A stretch of DNA of 51,264 nt from Paracoccus denitrificans (GTDB lineage: Bacteria > Pseudomonadota > Alphaproteobacteria > Rhodobacterales > Rhodobacteraceae), in NCBI RefSeq assembly GCF_900100045.1, contig NZ_FNEA01000031.1, forward strand, positions 1 through 51,264, in the 5' to 3' direction. Each line of letters begins with the position of its first letter. Within the stretch, counting starts at the first letter, position 1. Below the pieces are notes generated by a model. That model saw nothing but the letters and a program-made list of their open reading frames with translations, had not been told where the DNA came from and did not search any database. The translations under genes were made by a program, and so were the position numbers. This document shows, piece by piece, positions 24,361-32,311 of the stretch.

Positions 24361-25259
24361 CCGATACCACCGTCAAGATTTCGGACGCGGCCATCCGCCG
24401 CCGGATGCTCAGGGAGTTCTGGTTCTACTTCAGCCAGAACCGCGGCGCGGTGATCGGCCTCGTCGTCTTCATCCTGCTGGTGCTGACTGCGATCTTTGCA
24501 TCGCTGATCGCGCCGCATGATCCCACCCAGCAATATCGCGACGCGCTCCTGGTGCCGCCGATCTGGCAGGATGGCGGCCGCGCGGGCTTCCTTCTGGGCA
24601 CCGATGCCGTGGGCCGGGACATGCTGTCGCGGCTGATCTACGGCGCGCAATATTCGCTGTTCATCGGCATCGTCGTCGTCGCCATCGCGCTGACCGGCGG
24701 CATCATCATCGGCCTGGTCGCCGGCTTCTTCGGCGGCTGGGTGGATACGGTCATCATGCGCGTCATGGATGTGGTGCTGGCCTTTCCCTCGCTGCTGCTG
24801 GCGCTGGTGCTGGTCGCCATCCTGGGGCCGGGCCTGACCAATGCGATGATCGCCATCGCCATCGTCTACCAGCCGCATTTCGCCCGCCTGACCCGCGCCG
24901 CGGTGATGAGCGAGAAGGCGCGCGAATACGTTACCGCCGCCAAGGTGGCGGGCGCGTCGAACCTGCGGCTGATGTTCAAGACCATCCTGCCCAACTGCCT
25001 TGCGCCGCTGATCGTGCAGGCGACGCTGAGCTTTTCCAGCGCCGTGCTCGACTCGGCCGCGCTGGGATTCCTTGGCATGGGCGCGCAGCCGCCGGCCTCG
25101 GAATGGGGCACCATGCTTGCCGAGGCGCGCGAGTTCATCCTGCGCGCCTGGTGGGTGGTGACCTTCCCGGGCCTTGCCATCCTGGTCTCGGTGCTGGCGA
25201 TCAACCTGATGGGCGACGGTCTGCGCGACGCGCTCGACCCGAAACTGAAGCGGAGCTGA
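24357..25259 (+). CDS. Dipeptide-type ABC transporter permease (DppC-like)
   Basis: A 300-aa inner-membrane permease pairing with the preceding one. It opens with a short cytoplasmic stretch, then FWFYFSQNRGAVIGLVVFILLV, IAPHDPTQQYRD, LLGTDAVGRDMLSRLIYGAQYSL (the DppC/OppC signature), and an EAA loop EYVTAAKVAGASNLRLMFKTILPN. Its closing MGDGLRDALDPKLK is also typical. The ATG at 24357 overlaps the stop of the first permease. Confidence 0.93.
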   Translation: MTDTTVKISDAAIRRRMLREFWFYFSQNRGAVIGLVVFILLVLTAIFASLIAPHDPTQQYRDALLVPPIWQDGGRAGFLLGTDAVGRDMLSRLIYGAQYSLFIGIVVVAIALTGGIIIGLVAGFFGGWVDTVIMRVMDVVLAFPSLLLALVLVAILGPGLTNAMIAIAIVYQPHFARLTRAAVMSEKAREYVTAAKVAGASNLRLMFKTILPNCLAPLIVQATLSFSSAVLDSAALGFLGMGAQPPASEWGTMLAEAREFILRAWWVVTFPGLAILVSVLAINLMGDGLRDALDPKLKRS

Positions 25260-25262
25260 GCC

Positions 25263-26102
25263 ATGGCCTTGCTGACAATCCGCAACATGACCGTCCGCTT
25301 CGCCACCTCGACCGGCAGCTTCACCGCCGTGGACGGCATCGACGTAACCGTGGACAAGGGCGAAGTGCTGGCCATCGTGGGCGAGTCGGGCTCGGGCAAG
25401 TCGGTCTCGATGCTGGCGGCGATGGGGCTTCTGCCCGACACCGCCACCGTCACCGCCGACGAGATGAGCTTCGACGGGCAGGACCTTCTGCGCATGACCC
25501 CGCGCCAGCGCCGCCGCATCATCGGGCGCGAGATCACCATGATCTTCCAGGAGCCCATCGCCTCGCTGAACCCGTCCTTTACCACCGGCTACCAGATCGA
25601 GGAGGTGCTGCGCTTCAACGCGGGCCTGTCGAAACGGGCCGCGCGGGCGAGGGCGCTGGAGCTTTACCGCCAGGTCGGCATCCCCGACCCCGAGGAAAAG
25701 CTGAAATCCTATCCGCACCAGATGTCGGGCGGCCAGTGCCAGCGGGTGATGATCGCCATGGCCATCGCCACCAACCCGCGCCTGCTGATCGCGGACGAGC
25801 CGACGACGGCGCTGGACGTGACGATCCAGAAGCAGATCCTGGACCTGCTGATGAAGCTGCAGGAACAGACCGGCATGGCGCTGATCCTGATCACCCACGA
25901 CATGGGCGTGGTGGCCGAGACGGCCGACCGCGTGCAGGTGCAATACAAGGGCAAGAAGATGGAAGAGGCCGACGTGCTGACGCTGTTCGAGCGGCCTTCG
26001 CATCCCTATACCCGTGCGCTGCTTTCGGCGCTGCCGGAAAACGCCACCGGCGACCGGCTGCCCACCGTCGGCAGCTTCCTTGAACCGGAGGTGCAGCCAT
26101 GA
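25263..26102 (+). CDS. Dipeptide-type ABC transporter ATPase (DppD-like), short C-terminus
   Basis: A 279-aa ATPase with Walker A GESGSGKSV, Q-loop TMIFQEPIASLNP, signature MSGGQCQRVMIAMAIATNP, Walker B LLIADEPTTALD and the switch histidine in LITHDMG. It ends soon after YTRALLSALPE and lacks the C-terminal extension with paired cysteines seen in most DppD proteins of about 320-330 aa. The start ATG 25263 is 3 bases after the permease stop. The stop overlaps the next ATPase gene (ATGA). Confidence 0.92.
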   Translation: MALLTIRNMTVRFATSTGSFTAVDGIDVTVDKGEVLAIVGESGSGKSVSMLAAMGLLPDTATVTADEMSFDGQDLLRMTPRQRRRIIGREITMIFQEPIASLNPSFTTGYQIEEVLRFNAGLSKRAARARALELYRQVGIPDPEEKLKSYPHQMSGGQCQRVMIAMAIATNPRLLIADEPTTALDVTIQKQILDLLMKLQEQTGMALILITHDMGVVAETADRVQVQYKGKKMEEADVLTLFERPSHPYTRALLSALPENATGDRLPTVGSFLEPEVQP

Positions 26103-26950
26103 GCACCGAAACCCATGTCGTCGAAGGTCGCAACCTGGTCCGCGACTATTACGTCCCCGGCTCGCTGACCCGCGCCGCCAAGACGGTGCGCGCGGTCAAG
26201 GGCATCAACTTCTCGGTGGATCGCGGCAAGACGCTGGCCATCGTCGGCGAATCCGGGTCCGGCAAGTCGACGCTGGCGCGGATCATCGCGCTGATCGATC
26301 CGGCCTCGGGCGGCGAACTCATGATCGAGGGCAAGCCGGTCGATATCGCCAAGGCGCGGCTGACGCGCGAGATGCGCTCCAAGGTGCAGATGGTGTTCCA
26401 GAACCCCTATGGCAGCCTGAACCCGCGCCAGAAGATCGGCGACGTGCTGATGGAGCCGCTGCTTCTGAACACCGACACGCCCTCTGCCGAGCGCCGCCGC
26501 CGCGCCGAGGAGATGCTGGTCAAGGTCGGCCTGCCGCCCGAGGTGTTCAACCGCTATCCGCACATGTTCTCGGGCGGGCAGCGGCAGCGCATCGCCATCG
26601 CCCGCGCCTTGATGCTGAACCCGACGCTGCTGGTGCTGGACGAGCCGGTCTCGGCGCTGGACCTGTCGGTACAGGCGCAGGTTCTGAACCTGCTCGCCGA
26701 CCTGCAGGAAGAGTTCAACCTGGCTTATGTCTTCATCAGCCACGACCTGTCGGTGGTGCGCTATATCGCCGACGACGTGCTGGTGATGAACAAGGGCGAG
26801 GCGGTCGAGCAGGGCACGCGGGAAGAGGTCTTTGCCGACCCCAAGCATCCCTATACGCGCGAGCTTTTCGCCGCGACCCCGGTCACGGATGTCGAGGCGA
26901 TCCGCGAGCGCGTGGCACGCCGCCAGGCGCTGCGCGCCGCGACTGCCTGA
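26099..26950 (+). CDS. Dipeptide-type ABC transporter ATPase (DppF-like), short C-terminus
   Basis: A 283-aa ATPase, the partner of the preceding one. Landmarks are LVRDYYVPGSLTRAAKTVRAVKGINF, Walker A GESGSGKST, Q-loop MVFQNPYGSLNPRQ, signature FSGGQRQRIAIARALMLNP, Walker B LLVLDEPVSALD and VFISHDLSVV. As in its partner, the usual C-terminal cysteine-containing extension is missing and the protein stops about 35 residues after YTREL. It is the last gene of the transporter operon. Confidence 0.92.
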   Translation: MSTETHVVEGRNLVRDYYVPGSLTRAAKTVRAVKGINFSVDRGKTLAIVGESGSGKSTLARIIALIDPASGGELMIEGKPVDIAKARLTREMRSKVQMVFQNPYGSLNPRQKIGDVLMEPLLLNTDTPSAERRRRAEEMLVKVGLPPEVFNRYPHMFSGGQRQRIAIARALMLNPTLLVLDEPVSALDLSVQAQVLNLLADLQEEFNLAYVFISHDLSVVRYIADDVLVMNKGEAVEQGTREEVFADPKHPYTRELFAATPVTDVEAIRERVARRQALRAATA

Positions 26951-27008
26951 CAGGACAAGGCGACCCCGGGGGGCGTAGGCAGGCAACCCGGGATGCGCTT
27001 CCGATCCT

Positions 27009-27037
27009 GAGGGCGGCGACACGTTGTCGCCGCTCTC
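27009..27037. terminator. Bidirectional terminator hairpin between transporter operon and epmB-like gene
   Basis: GCGGCGACA (27013-27021) pairs perfectly with TGTCGCCGC (27025-27033) over a 3-base loop; four more pairs, one of them G-T, extend it to 27009-27037. It reaches the stop codon of the convergent gene. There is no long T-run on either side, so efficiency is uncertain. Confidence 0.6.
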
Positions 27038-28076
27038 AATCCTCCAGGTCGCGATATTCGTGATCCTTTCCGCGCCAGTCGCGGATCAGATAGCGGCCGG
27101 GGCCGGTTTCCTTGACGTGATCCGGTCCCAGCGGCACCTTGCCATGCCCGCCCGGCAGATCCAGCACATAGGTCGGCAGGCATGTCCCCGACAGCCGCCC
27201 GCGCAATCCCGCCATGATTGCCTGGCCCTCGGCGATGGTGGTGCGGAAATGGCCGGTGCCGCGCGCCAGGTCGCAATGATGCAGGTAATAGGGCTTGACC
27301 CGGTTGCGGATCAGCGCCCGGAACAGATCGGCCAGAACCTCGGGATCGGCATTCACACCCTTCAGCAGCACGGTCTGGGACAAGAGCGGAATGCCCGCAT
27401 CGGCCAGCCGGGCCAGCGCGGCGCGCGCCCCGGCCGTCAACTCCTGCGCGTGGTTGGTATGGATCACCACCCAGACCGCCAGCCGCCGGGGATGCAGCGC
27501 CGCCAGCATCGCCGCATCGATGCGGCTGGGCGCCACCACCGGCACGCGGGTATGGAAGCGGACGATGTCGACATGCGGGATCGCCTCCAGCCGGGCCATC
27601 AGCGCCGCGATGCGGCGCGGCGACAGCACCATCGGGTCGCCGCCGGTCAGGATCACCTCGTGGATCGCCGGGGTGCGGGCGACATAGTCCAGCGCCGCAG
27701 CCAGATCGGGCTCGGGCAGGGTGCCTTCCTCGCCCACCACCTCGCGGCGAAAGCAGAAGCGGCAATAGACCTCGCATGTCCTGGTGACATGCAGGATCAC
27801 CCGGTCGGGATAGCGATGCGTCAGGCCGGGCGTGGGGCTGAAGGCCGCGTCGCTGATCGGATCGGCCAGTTCCTCGGGACGGATCTGCAACTCGCGCGCA
27901 TCGGGCACGAATTGCGCGGCGATGCCGTCGCCGGGTGCGCCCATGGCCTCGCGCATGGCGGGCGAGATGCGGATGCGGAACTCGGCCGCCACCTTGTCCA
28001 GCACCTCGGCACGGGCGGGATCGGCCAGCCCGGCCTCGACCAGGGCAGGGACGGTGGTGATGGGGCGCTGGGACAA
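27036..28076 (-). CDS. epmB: Lysine 2,3-aminomutase-like radical SAM protein (EpmB-like)
   Basis: Makes (R)-beta-lysine from L-lysine, used to modify elongation factor P. The radical-SAM cysteines are C-x3-C-x2-C in TRTCEVYCRFCFRR, preceded by DRVILHVTRTC, with VILTGGDPMVLSP and RFHTRVPVVAPSRI downstream, as in KamA/EpmB. Length (346 aa from the TTG at 28076, which has GAGAGG upstream) fits EpmB of about 340 aa. The frame is open to an ATG at 28154, but that start lacks a ribosome site and adds a disordered stretch. efp and epmA lie about 10 kb away. A catabolic aminomutase is less likely given its short C-terminus. Confidence 0.85.
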   Translation of the reverse strand: MSQRPITTVPALVEAGLADPARAEVLDKVAAEFRIRISPAMREAMGAPGDGIAAQFVPDARELQIRPEELADPISDAAFSPTPGLTHRYPDRVILHVTRTCEVYCRFCFRREVVGEEGTLPEPDLAAALDYVARTPAIHEVILTGGDPMVLSPRRIAALMARLEAIPHVDIVRFHTRVPVVAPSRIDAAMLAALHPRRLAVWVVIHTNHAQELTAGARAALARLADAGIPLLSQTVLLKGVNADPEVLADLFRALIRNRVKPYYLHHCDLARGTGHFRTTIAEGQAIMAGLRGRLSGTCLPTYVLDLPGGHGKVPLGPDHVKETGPGRYLIRDWRGKDHEYRDLED

Positions 28077-28157
28077 GACGGCCTCTCGGGGTGGACGGGA
28101 AGGGCGGTTTATCGACCCCTTGGCCGGTCTTGGCAAGGGCGGGACTTGCCCCATGGC

Positions 28158-28628
28158 TCAGGCCAGAACCAGGCTGCGGTCGTCCTTGAGCGTTTTCAGC
28201 ACGATTTCGGAACGCACCTGCGCGACTTGCGGCTGCGGCAGCAGGTGGCGATGGATGAAATCGGAAAACGCCTCCAGATCGCGCAACCGCACGTCGAGGA
28301 TGTAATCGGCATCGCCCGAAACCGAAAAGGCCGAGCGGATCTGCGGATGCGCGGCGACGAAGCGGGCGAAATCGTCCTCCTTGCCCTGGCCATGGCTGCG
28401 CAGGTTCACGCGGATGATGGCGCGCAGCCCGAAGCCCAGCTTCTGCGGGTTCAGGCGCGCGGCATACCCCTCGATCACGCCCGCTTCCTCCAGCGCAGCC
28501 CGCCGGCGCGAGCATTGCGAGGGCGACAGGTTCACCAGTTCGGCCAGCGCAGCATTGGTCATTCCCCCGTCGCGCTGGAGTGCGTTGAGAATGGCGATAT
28601 CGAATCCATCCATGCGCGTTTCTTGCAT
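28158..28628 (-). CDS. Lrp/AsnC family transcriptional regulator
   Basis: A 156-aa regulator. Residues about 6-65 are the helix-turn-helix domain (FDIAILNALQRDGGMTNAALAE, LSPSQCSRRRAALEEAGVI), and about 70-150 the RAM effector domain (GFGLRAIIRVNL, VSGDADYILDVRLRDLEAF). The first five residues (MQETR) could be skipped in favour of the next ATG. It is divergent from hppD across about 120 bp containing a 9-bp direct repeat, so control of tyrosine/phenylalanine breakdown is the likely role, with an amino acid or keto acid as effector. Confidence 0.9.
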   Translation of the reverse strand: MQETRMDGFDIAILNALQRDGGMTNAALAELVNLSPSQCSRRRAALEEAGVIEGYAARLNPQKLGFGLRAIIRVNLRSHGQGKEDDFARFVAAHPQIRSAFSVSGDADYILDVRLRDLEAFSDFIHRHLLPQPQVAQVRSEIVLKTLKDDRSLVLA

Positions 28629-28667
28629 TGATCTGCCCCCTCATGCGCATTTCATGCCTGCGCGCCC

Positions 28668-28718
28668 CGATCATGGCACAGTTTGCGCCCGGATTGCATC
28701 GCATTCGCGCGATCATGG
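28668..28718. repeat. 9-bp direct repeat in the Lrp-hppD divergent region
   Basis: CGATCATGG occurs at 28668-28676 and again at 28710-28718, exactly 42 bp apart, about four helical turns, so both copies face the same side of the DNA. Lrp-family proteins bind such multiply spaced sites. Regulatory function is inferred. Confidence 0.4.
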
Positions 28719-28749
28719 TTCCAGACACGCGAACACAGGAGGAGACGCC

Positions 28750-29862
<1,113 letters not shown>

Positions 29863-29865
29863 CCG

Positions 29866-30222
29866 ATGGGCTGGACCGACTATGCCTCGGCCCCGCCCGC
29901 CGGGACCGAGATCTGCGACGAGGCCGAGCTGGACCGTATCCGCTGCCTGACCGTGGAAAGCCGCAATGGCCGCTTTCCCTTGCTGCTGGTGCGGCTGGGG
30001 GAGGGCATCCGGGCCTATGTGAATGCCTGTCCGCACCAGTATCTGCCGCTGGATCACCGCGGCGATCAGATCGTCTCGGCCGATGGGACGCGGCTGATGT
30101 GCACCGCCCATGGCGCGATGTTCGACATCGCCAGCGGTGAGGCCGTGCAGGGCGCCGATTGCGGACTGGATGCCGTGCCGCTGGCGATCAGCGGCGGCAA
30201 GGTCAGGATCGGGCAAGCCTGA
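29866..30222 (+). CDS. Rieske [2Fe-2S] ferredoxin-like protein
   Basis: A 118-aa Rieske-fold protein. The cluster motifs are CPHQYLPL and CTAHGAMFD, C-x-H and C-x2-H about 37 residues apart with a longer than usual linker. No signal or membrane segment is visible, so it is a soluble cytoplasmic electron carrier or subunit. It begins 3 bases after hppD in the same orientation, so co-expression with tyrosine degradation is likely. HppD itself needs no Rieske partner, so its acceptor enzyme is unknown. Confidence 0.85.
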   Translation: MGWTDYASAPPAGTEICDEAELDRIRCLTVESRNGRFPLLLVRLGEGIRAYVNACPHQYLPLDHRGDQIVSADGTRLMCTAHGAMFDIASGEAVQGADCGLDAVPLAISGGKVRIGQA

Positions 30223-30300
30223 GGGTCATGGGTATGCGGGTGAGGCGATCTTGAATTTGCTTCAAATACTCAAGGCAGTTAGCTGTAATACATAATATAT

Positions 30301-30328
30301 ATGCCGCCGCAGGGGGATGCGGCGGCAT
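30301..30328 (-). terminator. Rho-independent-type terminator of the RTX gene
   Basis: ATGCCGCCGCA (30301-30311) and TGCGGCGGCAT (30318-30328) pair perfectly over a 6-base loop. On the - strand, downstream of the RTX gene, the hairpin is followed by an AT-rich run. A second short hairpin (CCGGCT/AGCCGG, 30333-30351) lies between it and the RTX stop. The hairpin may also serve the convergent Rieske gene. Confidence 0.7.
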
Positions 30329-30352
30329 CATCCCGGCTGCCGGAGAGCCGGC

Positions 30353-31069
30353 TCAGAAGATGAAATCGCTCATGTCGAGTTGCGATTTCTGCATGTCGTC
30401 GATGGTGATGGTGGTATCGGCGGACAGCCGCAGCACGAGATCGTCACCAACCTGCCGGGCATTTTCGATGATTGCCTGCACCTGCGTCCGGCTGAAATCG
30501 TCGAAATCAAGCCGGTCCATGCCGTTCTGGAAATCGGTGATGGTGTCGCGGCCGTCGCCGCGCTCGAATTCGAAGACATCGGCGCCGGCGCCGCCGGTCA
30601 GGATGTCGTTGCCGCGGCCGCCCTCCAGCCGATCCCGGCCGTTGCCGCCATTCAGCCGGTCGTTGCCGGAACCGCCATCCAGTTCGTCATTGCCGGCACC
30701 GCCATACAGGATGTCGTTGCCCGCGCCGCCTTCAAGCTCGTCGCGGCCCGCTCCGGCGTAAAGCCTGTCGGCACCGGCGCCGCCCTCCAGCTCGTCATTG
30801 CCGTCGCCGCCATACAAGGTGTCGTTGCCTGCACCGCCTTCCAGCTCGTCCCGGCCGTTGCCGCCATATAGCCGGTCGTTGCCGCGGCCGCCCTCCAGCT
30901 CGTCATTGCCATTGCCGCCTTTCAGCGTGTCATCGCCGTCGCCGCCATGCAGCCTGTCGTTGCCGCCAAAGCCCGACAGCTGGTCATGGCCGCCCAGCCC
31001 CGACAGCCAGTCGTTGAACGTCGTGCCGTTGAGCACATCCCCGAAATTCGTCCCGATCTTGCGCACCAT
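30353..31069 (-). CDS. RTX (haemolysin-type) calcium-binding repeat protein
   Basis: A 238-aa protein, probably exported by a type I system. After about 20 N-terminal residues, residues 22-165 are 16 uninterrupted nonapeptides of the form LxGGxGxDx, which bind Ca2+ in a parallel beta-roll. Residues about 166-238 are a C-terminal domain (VFEFERGDGRDTITDFQNGMDRL, then a strand-rich part) ending DMSDFIF, like type I secretion signals. No N-terminal signal peptide is present. I chose ATG 31069 (AGGA upstream) over an earlier in-frame start at 31135. There is no enzymatic domain. Divergent from a PepSY/two-component operon whose likely operators lie in the shared upstream region. Confidence 0.88.
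   Translation of the reverse strand: MVRKIGTNFGDVLNGTTFNDWLSGLGGHDQLSGFGGNDRLHGGDGDDTLKGGNGNDELEGGRGNDRLYGGNGRDELEGGAGNDTLYGGDGNDELEGGAGADRLYAGAGRDELEGGAGNDILYGGAGNDELDGGSGNDRLNGGNGRDRLEGGRGNDILTGGAGADVFEFERGDGRDTITDFQNGMDRLDFDDFSRTQVQAIIENARQVGDDLVLRLSADTTITIDDMQKSQLDMSDFIF
30575..31006 (-). repeat. RTX nonapeptide array, 16 copies, with an 18-residue higher-order period
   Basis: Sixteen 27-bp units in tandem. In copies 6-13 (about 30656-30871) units alternate as LYGGxGxDE then L(E/D)GGxGNDx-like, giving four 54-bp super-units. One unit has LYAG instead of LYGG. This suggests recent duplication of a two-unit block. Confidence 0.8.
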
Positions 31070-31147
31070 GTCCGTGGTCCTTTCCTGTGTGTCGGCGTCC
31101 GGGTCGCCCGGCCGCAAAGATGATGGGCGAGACATGCCACAGCCCGG

Positions 31148-31164
31148 CTGACAGCCTTCTGACC
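31148..31164 (-). promoter_or_regulatory. Candidate response-regulator box A (RTX side)
   Basis: On the - strand, GGTCAG, five bases, TGTCAG: hexamers spaced 11 bp start to start, pointing towards the RTX gene. One mismatch to the two + strand copies. Position is about 80 bp upstream of the RTX start codon. Confidence 0.5.
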
Positions 31165-31169
31165 CGGCC

Positions 31170-31186
31170 TGTCAGGGATTTGTCAG
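31170..31186 (+). promoter_or_regulatory. Candidate response-regulator box B
   Basis: TGTCAG (31170-31175), five bases, TGTCAG (31181-31186): a perfect direct repeat with 11-bp period, as OmpR/PhoP-type regulators bind. It lies between the divergent RTX and PepSY genes. Confidence 0.5.
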
Positions 31187-31273
31187 GAACCGCGTGCCCG
31201 GCGGAAAGGCGCCGATCCGGGGTTGTTGCCGCTTCGGCACGTCGCGCCCGCTGCAAGCTTCGCCGCCGGCTTT

Positions 31274-31290
31274 TGTCAGTCGCCTGTCAG
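31274..31290 (+). promoter_or_regulatory. Candidate response-regulator box C (PepSY operon side)
   Basis: TGTCAG (31274-31279), five bases, TGTCAG (31285-31290), ending 23 bp before the PepSY start codon. Same layout as box B. The closeness to the start suggests autoregulation of the PepSY/two-component operon. Confidence 0.5.
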
Positions 31291-31313
31291 TTCCTTGCGG
31301 CTATGACGGGCCC

Positions 31314-31628
31314 ATGAGATCGCTTGCCGCATTCGCGCTGTTCTTTTCGCTGTCGCCGTTCCCGACGGTCGGGCAGGATATCGCCGGGCCGGATTTCGAA
31401 TATGCCCGCGATGCCGTCGAGCAGGGTAGGATCCTGCCGCTTGCCGAGGTGCTGGCGCGGCTGCACGAGACGCAGCCCGGACGGGTAAGCGAGGTCGAGC
31501 TTGAAGAGGAGGACGGCATGACGATCTATGAGATCGAACTCGTGACCCCGGACGGCCGCCTGATCGAGGTCGAGATCGACGCGGCCTCGGGACGTATCCT
31601 TGCCCTGGACCAGGATGACGAGGACTGA
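31314..31628 (+). CDS. PepSY-domain periplasmic protein
   Basis: A 104-aa exported protein. Signal peptide about 1-21 (MRSLAAFALFFSLSPFPTVG). The rest is one PepSY domain: DAVEQGRILPLAEVLARLHE, then a strand pair EVELEEEDGMTIYEIELVTPDGR and LIEVEIDAASGRIL, ending in an acidic tail DQDDED. PepSY proteins can modulate proteases or sensors in the periplasm. ATG 31314 was chosen because the signal peptide begins there. The stop overlaps the response regulator start (TGATG), so it is likely an accessory of the two-component system. Confidence 0.85.
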   Translation: MRSLAAFALFFSLSPFPTVGQDIAGPDFEYARDAVEQGRILPLAEVLARLHETQPGRVSEVELEEEDGMTIYEIELVTPDGRLIEVEIDAASGRILALDQDDED

Positions 31629-32311
31629 TGCGCGCCCTGATCGTCGAGGATGAGCCCCGGATCGCCGCCGATCTGGACCGTGCGCTGAAGGCGGCGGGCT
31701 TTCTGGTCGAGACCGTCGCCGATGGCGAGACCGCCTGGTTCCGCGGCGGCACCGAGGATTACGACCTGATCGTGCTGGACCTGAACCTGCCGCGGCTGGA
31801 CGGGCTGACGGTGCTGAAACGCTGGCGGGCCGAGGGCTGCGAAACCCCGGTGCTGATCCTGACCGCGCGCGGCGCCTGGACCGAGCGGGTCGAGGGCATC
31901 GATGCCGGCGCCGACGACTACCTGCCCAAGCCCTTTCGCATGGAGGAACTGATCGCCCGCGCCCGCGCCCTGGTGCGCCGCGCCGGCGGGCGGGGCAATG
32001 CGACCCAGCAGGTCGGGCGGCTGACGGTGGACCTGAACCGCATGACCGCCGCCATCGACGGCATCCCCGTCGCGGTCACGCCGCTGGAGCTTCGGCTGGT
32101 CTCCTATCTGGCGCTGAACCGCGACCGCATCGTGCCGCCGACCGAATTGCTGGAGCATCTCTACGGCGACGACGAGTCGCGCGAGTTGAACGCCATCGAG
32201 GCCATCATCACCCGGCTGCGCCGCAAGCTGGGGCCCGGCGTCATCGGCACCCGGCGCGGGTTCGGCTATCATCTGGAGGACGGGGCCGGTCAGGCGCAGG
32301 GCCGGGCATGA
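31628..32311 (+). CDS. OmpR-family response regulator
   Basis: A 227-aa DNA-binding response regulator. The receiver domain has the acidic pocket IVEDEP, phospho-acceptor D51 in LIVLDLNLP, and the lysine in DYLPKPF. The C-terminal winged helix (about 130-220) has VTPLELRLVSYLALNRDRIVPPTELLEHLY and IITRLRRKLG, then IGTRRGFGYHL. Type resembles QseB/PhoP. It overlaps both neighbours by 1 and 4 bases, forming a tight PepSY-regulator-kinase operon, and probably binds the TGTCAG repeats upstream. Confidence 0.93.
   Translation: MRALIVEDEPRIAADLDRALKAAGFLVETVADGETAWFRGGTEDYDLIVLDLNLPRLDGLTVLKRWRAEGCETPVLILTARGAWTERVEGIDAGADDYLPKPFRMEELIARARALVRRAGGRGNATQQVGRLTVDLNRMTAAIDGIPVAVTPLELRLVSYLALNRDRIVPPTELLEHLYGDDESRELNAIEAIITRLRRKLGPGVIGTRRGFGYHLEDGAGQAQGRA

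Noticed and set aside
28077..28154. ATG at 28154 as the epmB start
   Set aside because: No ribosome site and a proline/arginine-rich stretch unlike the family; the TTG at 28076 with GAGAGG aligns better. Not fully excluded.
30353..31135. CRISPR-like or other DNA repeat at the RTX gene
   Set aside because: The 27-bp periodicity is the coding of nonapeptide repeats with no spacers of unique sequence.
31070..31135. Longer N-terminus for the RTX protein starting at 31135
   Set aside because: No ribosome site, and the added residues look unstructured; ATG 31069 has AGGA upstream.
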